A DNA stretch of 64,000 nucleotides, taken from NCBI RefSeq assembly GCF_016123485.1, contig NZ_JADCKQ010000007.1, positions 62,001-126,000 on the forward strand. The letters are read 5' to 3'. Both the position numbers and the translations under genes were made by a program. A model generated the notes under the pieces. It did not search any database and was not told where the DNA came from. It worked only from the letters and a program-made list of their open reading frames with translations. This document shows, one piece after another, positions 8,020-16,055 of the stretch. Source of the stretch: Halocynthiibacter styelae. GTDB taxonomy: Bacteria > Pseudomonadota > Alphaproteobacteria > Rhodobacterales > Rhodobacteraceae. The first letter of the stretch is position 1, and each line of letters begins with the position of its first letter.

Positions 8020-8652
8020 ATGGGGTTTCATGAAGTCAGATTTCCGGCGAACCTGAGTTTCGGGTCGCTGGGCGGGCCAGAGCGGCGCACAGATGTGGTG
8101 ACGCTTGCCAATGGGTTTGAGGAACGCAACACGCCCTGGGCGCATTCGCGCAGGCGTTATGATGCCGGGCTGGGGATGCGTTCTCTGGATGACATCGCGG
8201 TGCTGATTGCGTTTTTTGAGGCGCGCCGTGGGCAATTGCACGGGTTTCGCTGGAAGGACTGGTCTGATTACCGCACGGGGCGGTCAGCGGATGCTGTCAG
8301 CTATACGGATCAGGTCATCGCGATTGGGGATGGTGTGACGCAAAGCTTTCAGCTGGTGAAGCATTATGTGTCAGGTGAGCACAGCTATGAACGCCCGATC
8401 ACAAAGCCGGTGGAACATTCGGTGAAGATTGGCCTTGATGGCGACGCGTTGCAGGAAACCATCGGATACAGCGTCGATCCTCTGACGGGTATGGTGCATT
8501 TTGACCATCCGCCGGATGAGGGTGCAGAGGTGCAGGCCGGGTTTGAATTTGACGTGCCTGTGCGTTTTGATGTGGATCGCATTATGACGTCTGTCGCCAG
8601 TTTTCAGGCCGGTGATGTGCCCAATGTCCCCGTGGTGGAGGTACGTGTCTGA
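8020..8652 (+). CDS. g12: GTA distal tail protein (g12), DUF2460 / TIGR02217
   Basis: 210 residues. Opens with the diagnostic GFHEVRFPANLSFGS and carries the R-x-Y-D-A-G-x-G-x-R-S-L-D-D motif (about 47-60) and FRWKDWSDY of the DUF2460/TIGR02217 family. In the R. capsulatus particle this protein is the distal tail ring. ATG 8020 is preceded by ACGGAGGG 8 bases upstream. Ends in a TGATG overlap with g13, so tail-tip genes are translated in series. Confidence 0.94.
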   Translation: MGFHEVRFPANLSFGSLGGPERRTDVVTLANGFEERNTPWAHSRRRYDAGLGMRSLDDIAVLIAFFEARRGQLHGFRWKDWSDYRTGRSADAVSYTDQVIAIGDGVTQSFQLVKHYVSGEHSYERPITKPVEHSVKIGLDGDALQETIGYSVDPLTGMVHFDHPPDEGAEVQAGFEFDVPVRFDVDRIMTSVASFQAGDVPNVPVVEVRV

Positions 8653-9626
8653 TGGCGTTTTCAGCGGATCTTGCGGCCCATTTGCGCGAAGGAGTGACAA
8701 CCACCTGCGGGGCCTGGGCGATTGTGCGGCGTGACGGGCAGATTTACGGCTTTACCGATCACGATATGAACCTTTCTTTTGAAGGCATTGATTTCATTGC
8801 CAACACGGGCCTGACGGCGAAGGCCCTGATGCAGACCACGGGCCTGTCCGTTGACAACAGCGAGGCCATGGGTGCGCTGACCTCTGCTGCGGTGACAGAA
8901 GAGGATATCATCGCGGGCCGGTTCGATGGTGCGGAAGTGCGGGCCTGGCTTGTGAACTGGGCCGATGTGGAACAGCGTGTTTTACAGTTCCGCGGTGAGG
9001 TCGGCCAGCTGACGCGGGGCAATGGTGCCTTTGAGGCAGAATTGCGCGGATTGACCGAGGCCCTTAACCAGCCACAGGGGCGGGTGTTTCAAACACCCTG
9101 TTCTGCGGTGCTTGGGGATGGGCTGTGTCGCTTTGATCTGGATACCCCGGGCTATGCAGTGGAGCTGCCTGTACAGGTGGTTGAGAGGCAGCGGGTCTTT
9201 CGCTTTGAGGATCTGAGTACCATGGATAGCTTTGATCACCGCTGGTTTGAACGTGGCCGTCTGGAAGTTCTGTCTGGTAAGGCGCAGGGGCTGGTGGCGG
9301 TGATCAAGAATGACCGACTTTCTGCGGATGGTCGTATGGTTGAACTGTGGGATAGTCTGCAGGCGGATATCGGGCCAGGTGATCTGATCCGGCTTGAGGC
9401 AGGTTGTGACAAGCGCGTGGCCACCTGCCGCTATAAGTTTGACAACTTCCTGAATTTTCGCGGCTTCCCGCATATGCCCGGCGAAGACTGGTTGATGGCG
9501 GTTCCAAAGCAGGCGGACAGCAATGAGGGTGGTGCGCTTGTTACCGGTGACACGGTGTCTGATGGCTTTGGTATTGGTGGTGGCGGTAATGGCGGTGATC
9601 CGGGCTTTGAAGGGCCGGGCGCATGA
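8652..9626 (+). CDS. g13: GTA tail hub protein (g13), DUF2163
   Basis: 324 residues of the DUF2163 / phage BR0599 family. N terminus LAAHLREGVTTTCGAWAIVRRDGQ, then VRAWLVNWADVEQ and the conserved Cys cluster CSAVLGDGLCRFD and GCDKRVATCRYKFDNFLNFRGFPHMPGEDW, with four Cys that may bind metal (a hub metal site is known for related tail hubs). The last 30 residues are a glycine-rich flexible tail (GFGIGGGGNGGDPG). Start overlaps the stop of g12 by one base; its end overlaps g14 as ATGA. Confidence 0.93.
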   Translation: MAFSADLAAHLREGVTTTCGAWAIVRRDGQIYGFTDHDMNLSFEGIDFIANTGLTAKALMQTTGLSVDNSEAMGALTSAAVTEEDIIAGRFDGAEVRAWLVNWADVEQRVLQFRGEVGQLTRGNGAFEAELRGLTEALNQPQGRVFQTPCSAVLGDGLCRFDLDTPGYAVELPVQVVERQRVFRFEDLSTMDSFDHRWFERGRLEVLSGKAQGLVAVIKNDRLSADGRMVELWDSLQADIGPGDLIRLEAGCDKRVATCRYKFDNFLNFRGFPHMPGEDWLMAVPKQADSNEGGALVTGDTVSDGFGIGGGGNGGDPGFEGPGA

Positions 9627-10060
9627 ACAGCCAAATTGTAGAAGCTGCAAGGGGCTGGATTGGCACGCCTTATGTGCATCAGATGTCCGTAAAGGGCGCA
9701 GGTTGTGATTGCCTGGGGCTTTTGCGGGGGATCTGGCGGGAGGTGCTGGGCGGGGAGCCTGCGGACGTGCCGCCTTATACAGCGGATTGGTCTGAGCCGG
9801 GCCGCGATGAGGTGCTCTGGCGGGCGGCCTGCCGCTATCTGGTGGTGAAACCACTGACACAGGCGGCAACGGGGGATGTGCTGTTGTTTCGTATGCGCCG
9901 TGGGGCGGTTGCAAAACATCTGGGGATCCAGAGCATATTCGGTGACACGCCTGCCTTTATCCATGCCTATAGCGGTCACGCGGTGACCGAAAGCCCGCTG
10001 AGCACACCCTGGCAGCGCCGGATTGCGGCGCGGTTTGAATTTCCACAGGAGAAGAACTGA
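9623..10060 (+). CDS. g14: GTA tail peptidase (g14), NlpC/P60 fold
   Basis: 145 residues of the NlpC/P60 papain-like cysteine hydrolase superfamily. Putative catalytic Cys30 (GCDCLGLLRG) and His99 (AVAKHLGI) are present, with an aromatic/acidic region after. Within the tail tip it is thought to cut peptidoglycan stem peptides so that DNA can cross the recipient cell wall. ATG overlaps the g13 stop (ATGA) and its own stop overlaps the g15 ATG (TGATG). Size and active-site spacing are normal. Confidence 0.93.
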   Translation: MNSQIVEAARGWIGTPYVHQMSVKGAGCDCLGLLRGIWREVLGGEPADVPPYTADWSEPGRDEVLWRAACRYLVVKPLTQAATGDVLLFRMRRGAVAKHLGIQSIFGDTPAFIHAYSGHAVTESPLSTPWQRRIAARFEFPQEKN

Positions 10061-13000
10061 TGGCGACGATTGTATTAGGGGCCGCTGGCGCGGCTTTGGG
10101 TTCTGCTGTGGGCGGCACGGTTCTGGGGCTGTCCAGTGCAGTGATTGGCCGGGCGATTGGTGCCACCATTGGGCGGGCGATTGATGCGCGGATTATGGGA
10201 AGTGGTGCGGATCCTGTGGAAACCGGGAAAGTGGATCGTTTTCGTCTGATGACGGCATCTGAAGGTGCCCCGATCCCGCATGTGTACGGCGCGATGCGTG
10301 TCGGGGGGCATGTGATCTGGGCTTCTGATTTTCTGGAAACCTCTGCGACCACGCAAAGCAGCGGCGGTAAAGGTGCGCCTAAGGGACCGAAGGTCACGAG
10401 TTATGAGTATAGCGTGAGCCTTGCTGTTGCCGTCTGTGAGGGGGAAATCAGCGGTATTGGCCGGATCTGGGCCGACGGGGATGAAATTGCGCCGGAAGGT
10501 CTGAATATGCGCGTCTATACCGGGCGCGAAGATCAGATGCCGGACCCGAAGATTGAGGCAGTACAGGGGGTGGGAAATGCGCCTGCCTATCGTGGGATTG
10601 CCTATGTGGTGTTTGAGGATCTGCCGCTTGGGCCGTTTGGGAACCGTATCCCGCAACTGTCCTTTGAGGTGGAAAGGCCAGAGCGAGGTGTTGAAGGTGA
10701 TGTGATCTCTGAAGCCTCTACACTGGCGGAAGGGGTGCAGGGGGTGGCTCTGATCCCGGGGACGGGGGAATATAGCCTGGCGACAACGCCTGTTCACTAC
10801 AGTGACGGACCAGGGCTGTTGCGTGGCGCGAATGTAAACACACCCACGGGGCTTACGGATTTTGAAAACTCGGTTGCGGCGCTGGGCAGTGCTTTACCGG
10901 AATGTAAGTCAACCTCGCTTGTGGTCAGCTGGTTTGGTGATGATCTGCGGATGGGGCATTGTACCCTACGTCCGAAGGTTGAACAGAACACAAATGACGC
11001 CGCTGCTATGCCCTGGGCTGTGAGCGGGGTGCGTCGCGATACAGCGGAACTGATCCCGCAAGATGACGGGCGTGCGATCTATGGGGGCACGCCGACAGAT
11101 CAGTCGGTGATAGAAGCGATCACCCATATGCGAGATGCCGGGCGGGAAGTGGTGTTTTACCCGTTTATTCTGATGGATCAGCTGTCCGGGAATGGCCTGT
11201 CTGATCCTTGGAGCGCTGCAACCGATCAGCCACGTCTGCCATGGCGCGGGCGCATCACGGGGAATAAGGCACCCGGCCAGGTGGGGAGTACCGATGGTAC
11301 GACTTCTGCGGATGTTGAGGTGGCTGCATTCTTTGGGACTGCTGATGCCAGTGATTTTGCAACGGTCACTGTTCCCGCTGCCGCCCCGGAAGCCCATGGG
11401 GCGATTGCGGAGGTCGATCCGGGCAGTAGTGTGAAGACCGCCGTGAATTATACCGGACCTGCAGAATGGTCTTATCGACGCTTTATCCTGCATTACGCCC
11501 ATCTTTGTGCCGCTGGGGGGGGCGTTGATGCCTTTTGTATCGGCTCCGAAATGCGTGGCATGACGCAATATCGCGGGGAGAATGATACATTCCCGGCCGT
11601 TGATGCGCTGATTGCCCTGGCGGCGGATGTGCGCATGATCCTCGGGCCTGAAGTGAAGATTGGGTATGCCGCCGACTGGTCCGAATATTTCGGCTATCAC
11701 CCGCAGGATGGATCTGGTGATGTGTTCTTTCATCTCGATCCGCTCTGGATGGACCCGAACATCGATTTCATCGGGATGGATAACTACATGCCACTTGCCG
11801 ACTGGCGTGAAGGGCATGATCACCTGGATGCGGATTGGGGGGCGATCTATAATCCGGATTATCTGCGTGGCAATGTAATGGGTGGTGAGGGCTATGATTG
11901 GTATTACCATTCTGGTGAGGCCCGTGATGCCCAGATCCGCACGCCGATTACGGACGGTGCAGAGAATGAGCCATGGGTGTTTCGTTACAAGGACATTCAT
12001 TCCTGGTGGACCAGGCTGCATTACAATCGCCGGGGTGGTGGCGTGCGTGAGGCGGATCCGAATGTCTGGGTGCCGGGAAGCAAACCGATCTGGTTTATGG
12101 AATATGGCTGTGCTGCGATCGACAAAGGTGCGAATGAGCCGAACAAATTCCTTGATCCAAAGTCATCCGAAAGTGCGTTGCCGCATTATTCTGATGGCAC
12201 GCGTGATGAGTTGATGCAGCGGGCCGCGCTGGGCGCGGTGCAGGCTTACTGGGCTGATCCGGCGCATAACCCGGTGGATCCGGACAGCGGGCATCAGATG
12301 GTGGATATGTCACGCGCCCATGTCTGGGCCTGGGATGCGCGACCTTACCCGTGGTTTCCGAACAATGGAGCGCTTTGGTCGGATGGGGTGAACTATCCGC
12401 GTGGGCACTGGCTGAATGGCCGGTCGTCTGGCTGGGCCCTGGCAGCGGTTGTCGAGGGGATTTGCAAACGATCTGGTGTTCAGAAGATCGATGTTTCGGA
12501 GTTGCATGGCTATTTGCGTGGTTATCTGGACGATGGCGGACGTGATGCAAGGGCGGCGCTGCAGCCCCTGATGCTGGCCTATGGATTTGATGCGGTAGAG
12601 CGCGAGGGGGTTCTGAAATTCCGTCAGCGGGATGGGCGGGCAGAGATTTCTGTTCCCTCCGGTGACCTTGCTGTTTCTGATGAGCAGGAGGCACGTGTCC
12701 AGACCACACGTGCGCCCGTTGCCGAAGTGGCAGGGCGTGTCAGGCTGAACCATGTGGAAAGCGGCGGAGACTATGATGCGCGGGCGTCAGAGGCGGTTTT
12801 TCCGGATGAGGCGACTTATTCTGTCAGCCAGAATGAGCTGCCATTGGCCATGACTGGCAATGAAGCGCGGGCGACGGTTGAACGCTGGCTGGCGGAAGCA
12901 CGGGTGGCGCGTGATACAATTCGCTTTGCTCTGCCGCCCTCACGATTGCCTTTGGGGGCGGGGGATGTGGTGCATCTGCCGGATGAAGAGGGCGTCAATG

Positions 13001-14064
13001 CGCTGTATCGCATTGATCATGTGGAGCAATCCGGTCTGCAGATTGTTGATGCTGTGCGGGTGGAACCTGGTGTGTATGTTCCGGGGGACAGCAATCTTGA
13101 AACGCCGGTGCTGCGGCCTTTCCTGCCGCCGGTGCCTGTGCTGCCGGTCTTTATGGATCTGCCTCTGATTGGCGGGAATGACGTGCCACATGCACCCTGG
13201 ATGGCAGTTGCGGCGAAACCCTGGCCCGGAACTGTGGCGCTGATGAGTTCAGCCAATGACAGTGGTTATGAGCTGAACACACTATTCCCGACAGGTGCGG
13301 TTTTTGGTGTGACTCTGTCAGAGCTGAAGCGCGGCCCTGTAGGGGTGAAGGATCGCAGTGCGGTCTTAACGGTGAAACTGTCGACTGGAGTACTGTCATC
13401 TGTTTCGTGGGAGGATGTCCTGAATGGGGCAAACCTTGTGGCAATCGGGGATGGTACGGCTGAGAGCTGGGAGTTGATACAGTTTGAAGAGGCCAACCTG
13501 TTGGCACCGGATACCTGGGAGTTGAAAGGTTTTCTGCGTGGACAGAAGGGCAGTGATGGGTTGATGCCGGTGGACTGGCCTGCAGACAGCCTGTTCGTTC
13601 TGATGAATAGCGCGCCGCAACAAATCGAACGTGCGATTGAAGCGCGTGGTTTGGATCGTCATTACCGTGTCGGTCCGGCGAGCAGGCCGATTGTCGATCC
13701 GTCATATCTGCATCTGGTCGGCAACTTTAAGGGGAATGGTCTGCGTCCCTATGCTCCGGCACATCTGAAACTGCGTGAGGACGGTGGGGATCGTCATTTC
13801 AGCTGGATCCGTCGGACACGTGTGGATGGGGACAGCTGGGAGGGATTTGAGGTGCCTCTTGGCGAAGAGAGTGAGCTTTACCTTGTCAAGGTCTGGGTCG
13901 CTGGTGCGCTTGTCCGGGAAGAGACCGTGAGTGTGCCGGAATGGGGGTATTCTGCCGGGATGCAGACGGCTGATGGCGCCGTCGCACCATATGTCGTGCA
14001 GGTGAGCCAGATTTCGACGCTTTTCGGGCCGGGACTGGCTAGTGAGATCGAGGTGCCGGCATGA
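10060..14064 (+). CDS. g15: GTA giant tail-tip / host-contact protein (g15)
   Basis: 1334 residues, the largest gene here; matches the GTA g15 'megatron' with a TIM-barrel-like glycosidase domain (GTA_TIM) and phage-tail_3 domain. N terminus has a short hydrophobic, glycine-zipper-like stretch (LGAAGAALGSAVGGTVLGLSSAVIGRAIG, split about 4-33). The barrel spans roughly 430-750 (KIGYAADWSEYFGYHP, FIGMDNYMPLADWREG, PIWFMEYGCAAIDKG, RAHVWAWDARPYPWFP). A later region (about 780-1000) matches baseplate/hub beta domains, and the C terminus carries beta repeats likely to contact the cell surface. Uninterrupted frame, so the GTA tail tip looks functional. The stop overlaps the next ATG. Confidence 0.96.
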   Translation: MATIVLGAAGAALGSAVGGTVLGLSSAVIGRAIGATIGRAIDARIMGSGADPVETGKVDRFRLMTASEGAPIPHVYGAMRVGGHVIWASDFLETSATTQSSGGKGAPKGPKVTSYEYSVSLAVAVCEGEISGIGRIWADGDEIAPEGLNMRVYTGREDQMPDPKIEAVQGVGNAPAYRGIAYVVFEDLPLGPFGNRIPQLSFEVERPERGVEGDVISEASTLAEGVQGVALIPGTGEYSLATTPVHYSDGPGLLRGANVNTPTGLTDFENSVAALGSALPECKSTSLVVSWFGDDLRMGHCTLRPKVEQNTNDAAAMPWAVSGVRRDTAELIPQDDGRAIYGGTPTDQSVIEAITHMRDAGREVVFYPFILMDQLSGNGLSDPWSAATDQPRLPWRGRITGNKAPGQVGSTDGTTSADVEVAAFFGTADASDFATVTVPAAAPEAHGAIAEVDPGSSVKTAVNYTGPAEWSYRRFILHYAHLCAAGGGVDAFCIGSEMRGMTQYRGENDTFPAVDALIALAADVRMILGPEVKIGYAADWSEYFGYHPQDGSGDVFFHLDPLWMDPNIDFIGMDNYMPLADWREGHDHLDADWGAIYNPDYLRGNVMGGEGYDWYYHSGEARDAQIRTPITDGAENEPWVFRYKDIHSWWTRLHYNRRGGGVREADPNVWVPGSKPIWFMEYGCAAIDKGANEPNKFLDPKSSESALPHYSDGTRDELMQRAALGAVQAYWADPAHNPVDPDSGHQMVDMSRAHVWAWDARPYPWFPNNGALWSDGVNYPRGHWLNGRSSGWALAAVVEGICKRSGVQKIDVSELHGYLRGYLDDGGRDARAALQPLMLAYGFDAVEREGVLKFRQRDGRAEISVPSGDLAVSDEQEARVQTTRAPVAEVAGRVRLNHVESGGDYDARASEAVFPDEATYSVSQNELPLAMTGNEARATVERWLAEARVARDTIRFALPPSRLPLGAGDVVHLPDEEGVNALYRIDHVEQSGLQIVDAVRVEPGVYVPGDSNLETPVLRPFLPPVPVLPVFMDLPLIGGNDVPHAPWMAVAAKPWPGTVALMSSANDSGYELNTLFPTGAVFGVTLSELKRGPVGVKDRSAVLTVKLSTGVLSSVSWEDVLNGANLVAIGDGTAESWELIQFEEANLLAPDTWELKGFLRGQKGSDGLMPVDWPADSLFVLMNSAPQQIERAIEARGLDRHYRVGPASRPIVDPSYLHLVGNFKGNGLRPYAPAHLKLREDGGDRHFSWIRRTRVDGDSWEGFEVPLGEESELYLVKVWVAGALVREETVSVPEWGYSAGMQTADGAVAPYVVQVSQISTLFGPGLASEIEVPA

Positions 14065-14378
14065 GCTTGCGCCCGATCCTCTGGCAGGATGTGTTGGCGT
14101 TAAGTGCGGCGCTGCGAGACATCCCTCGTCACTTGCGTCGGGATGCTGTGAGAAATGCACTGCGTTGTGCGGAGGCCGCTGATGCCTGGCGTAAAACCCA
14201 TGGCAAGAGGCATCCGGAATGGGGGGATGGGACATTGGCAGCGGTCTGCGGTGCTGCAGATCGCGGCTTAGTGCCGGGTGGGGGTGCTGAGGCAGCAAAC
14301 CTCATGTTGATCTTTCAGGAAATCTCGTACTGGCGTTCAGAAAAGGCGGAAAAGAACGAACTGAAGAGAATTTTCTGA
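14061..14378 (+). CDS. Small conserved-looking protein after g15, function unknown
   Basis: 105 residues, starting by ATGA overlap with g15, so co-translated with the GTA operon. Helical throughout: LWQDVLALSAALRDIPRHLRRDAVRNALRCAEAADAWRKTHGKRHP (split about 8-52), a WGDGTLAAVC segment and a charged C terminus. No signal peptide or membrane helix. I do not recognise a function; genes in this position at GTA loci of Rhodobacterales are usually annotated hypothetical. The coupling to g15 suggests a small accessory of GTA production or a leftover of the ancestral phage; both are guesses. Confidence 0.75.
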   Translation: MSLRPILWQDVLALSAALRDIPRHLRRDAVRNALRCAEAADAWRKTHGKRHPEWGDGTLAAVCGAADRGLVPGGGAEAANLMLIFQEISYWRSEKAEKNELKRIF

Positions 14379-14560
14379 GAAAACCTGACTGCCCTGCGGT
14401 TTGCGGGAATTATTTCCGTGGTGGGGCGGATCGAAGGGGAATGTTCTGATTTTTTCTATCCTGGAGATATTTTTCCTTTTGCCAGTGTGGTAACCTCGAC
14501 AGCAATGCACTGAATGCCTAAGTCCAGAAATCTGAGGCATTGCTTACCGGAGGACGCCAG

Positions 14561-15415
14561 ATGGGACGGAGTGAAAGTACTCATAACACAGCACCGGAAT
14601 TGCGGGAAATCGACCCGGTGTGGACGCGTATCCGGGAAGAGGCCGCAGAAGCTCATGGTGAGGAGCCTCTGCTGGGTGGTCTGTTGCACTCAACCGTTCT
14701 GCATCACAAGACGCTGGCGCAGGCCCTTGGGTATCGTATTGCGCTGAAGCTGGCATCTGGTGAGATGTCTGAGCAGCTTTTGCGCGAAGTGGCGGATGAC
14801 ATGTATCAACGTCACCCAGATATTCTGCAAGCCGCCAGAGCGGATCTGGTTGCAGTTGAAGAACGTGACCCCGCATGCCATCGCCTGCTGCAGCCTCTGA
14901 TGTATTTCAAAGGGTTTCAGGCCGTGCAGGCGTATCGTATCGGACATGCACTGTGGAAAGAGGGGCGGCGTGATCTGGCCTATTTCTTTCAGATGCGTGT
15001 GTCGGAATGCTTTGGCATTGATATTCACCCGGGTGCCACCATTGGCCGTGGCATTATGATTGACCATGCGCATTCCATCGTGATCGGGGAAACGGCAGTG
15101 GTCGGGGACAATGTTTCCATGCTGCATTCCGTGACATTGGGCGGGACCGGGAAAGAAGATGAAGATCGTCACCCGAAAATCGGTGATGGTGTGCTGATTG
15201 GTGCTGGTGCGAAAGTGCTGGGCAATATCAAAGTGGGGCATTGTTCCCGCATTGCCGCAGGTTCTGTGGTTTTGCAGGAGGTTCCCCCCTGCAAAACTGT
15301 GGCTGGTGTGCCCGCGAAGATTGTCGGCGAAGCAGGTTGTGATCAACCTTCTGTCACCATGGATCAACTTCTGAGCGGGAAGCAGGCTTTGCCGGCGGAT
15401 GTTCAGGACAGTTGA
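14561..15415 (+). CDS. cysE: Serine O-acetyltransferase
   Basis: Makes O-acetylserine from serine and acetyl-CoA for cysteine synthesis. 284 residues from ATG 14561, which has GGAGG seven bases upstream (an in-frame TTG at 14540 is less likely). N-terminal helical SATase domain to about 145, then a left-handed beta-helix of hexapeptide repeats (GIDIHPGATIGRG, IVIGETAVVGDN, VLIGAGAKVLGN). Asp154 (DIHP) and His169 (IDHAH) correspond to the E. coli catalytic Asp143 and His158. Separated from the GTA operon by about 180 bases with its own likely promoter. Converges on and overlaps the next gene by 13 bases. Confidence 0.96.
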   Translation: MGRSESTHNTAPELREIDPVWTRIREEAAEAHGEEPLLGGLLHSTVLHHKTLAQALGYRIALKLASGEMSEQLLREVADDMYQRHPDILQAARADLVAVEERDPACHRLLQPLMYFKGFQAVQAYRIGHALWKEGRRDLAYFFQMRVSECFGIDIHPGATIGRGIMIDHAHSIVIGETAVVGDNVSMLHSVTLGGTGKEDEDRHPKIGDGVLIGAGAKVLGNIKVGHCSRIAAGSVVLQEVPPCKTVAGVPAKIVGEAGCDQPSVTMDQLLSGKQALPADVQDS

Positions 15416-15735
15416 TCAAAAGCTTCAAGGGCTTTGGCGCCATACATGTAGCCGGGCCCGCCATTCATCAGAACACAGACATTGACCATTTCTTCAATCT
15501 CCGCGCGGGTCGCACCGGCGCGGATTGCGGCCTTTACGTGAAAACCAATGCAGTCGTTGCATTGCTTTGAAATACCAATGGCGAGCGCGATCAGTTCCTT
15601 GTGTTTTGTGTCCAGAGCATCAGGCGTGAAGGCGGCTTCATGCAAGGCATGAAACCCTTTGGCTGTATCGCCCTGTTCAGCGCGCATGGGTTTTAGCAAA
15701 GAAGCGGTATGTGCGAGGGAAGCTTTCCAGTCCAT
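15403..15735 (-). CDS. AhpD-like / carboxymuconolactone decarboxylase family protein
   Basis: 110 residues. Carries the AhpD-type redox motif C-x-x-C-x-x-x-H (CNDCIGFH, Cys48/Cys51/His55 approximately) in the helical CMD fold, so a peroxidase-like or alkylhydroperoxidase activity is more likely than decarboxylation. N-terminal DWKASLAHTASLLKPMRAEQGD is typical of small stand-alone AhpD-like proteins. RBS AAAGGA lies seven bases before the ATG. A 21-base dyad, ATCAGG-N9-CCTGAT, at 15751-15771 covers the leader region and could be an operator. The 3' end overlaps convergent cysE by 13 bases. Confidence 0.85.
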   Translation of the reverse strand: MDWKASLAHTASLLKPMRAEQGDTAKGFHALHEAAFTPDALDTKHKELIALAIGISKQCNDCIGFHVKAAIRAGATRAEIEEMVNVCVLMNGGPGYMYGAKALEAFDQLS

Positions 15736-15750
15736 TTCAGGATCCTTTGT

Positions 15751-15771
15751 ATCAGGTTACATATTCCTGAT
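15751..15771 (-). promoter_or_regulatory. Operator-like dyad upstream of the AhpD-like gene
   Basis: Perfect six-base arms ATCAGG 15751-15756 and CCTGAT 15766-15771 with nine bases between, ending 16 bases before the AhpD-like start codon. Spacing and symmetry suit a dimeric repressor such as an Rrf2 or LysR-type regulator; the regulator is unknown. No matching site was noticed elsewhere in the window. Confidence 0.4.
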
Positions 15772-16055
15772 AGCGGGGGAGAAATGGTAGACTTTGAGGC
15801 AGATCAAACCTCTCGCGGGCCCTGCACGAGAGGGGTAAGAACGTTACGTTCACTCAGGCCGGAACGACTCGTACATTCGAATGTACCTGGAAAAGGCCGG
15901 AGGTTTAGACGATGAGGAAGTTCATCCAGCCGAACTGGTCACGACACAACTGTAGCGCGAATTGCCGTAAATTGCCAGGTAAGGATTTCCTTACTGATAG
16001 GGCTAACAGAAAAACCCGCCGGATTGGCGGGTTTTTTGTTTTATTGTCAGAGGCT
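15772..16055 (+). other. Palindrome-rich intergenic stretch; possible structured RNA on + strand
   Basis: About 320 bases between the AhpD-like gene and pdhC without a convincing gene. Inverted repeats: CCTCTCG 15809-15815 / CGAGAGG 15827-15833; GAACGTTACGTTC 15839-15851; a perfect 16-base palindrome GTACATTCGAATGTAC 15871-15886; GTAAGG 15979-15984 / CCTTAC 15989-15994; and the terminator at 16011-16040, whose T-run is stronger on the + strand. A 43-codon arginine-rich frame (15784-15915) starts behind GGGGGAG but has no recognisable features. An RNA of about 230-260 bases ending at the terminator would explain the structure; this is inference. Confidence 0.35.
16011..16040. terminator. Bidirectional intrinsic terminator after pdhC
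   Basis: Stem AAAACCCGCC 16011-16020 / GGCGGGTTTT 16026-16035 with a GGATT loop. On + it continues TTGTTTTATT; on the - strand it is followed by TTTTTCTG. It lies 16 bases past the pdhC stop, so it can end the pdh transcript, and equally a + transcript from the palindrome-rich gap. Confidence 0.75.

Noticed and set aside
10966-12021. 351-codon - strand frame inside g15
   Set aside because: Antisense to the GTA TIM-barrel region, composition biased.
1-14378. Prophage
   Set aside because: No integrase, repressor, replication or lysis genes, and gene order and g12-g15 types are those of a Rhodobacter-type GTA.
15871-15886. TTCGAAT resembling a tRNA T-loop
   Set aside because: No acceptor, D or anticodon stems around it; it is the centre of a perfect palindrome.
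15784-15915. 43-codon arginine-rich frame behind GGGGGAG
   Set aside because: No homologous look, and the DNA palindromes explain the sequence better; left as part of the structured gap.
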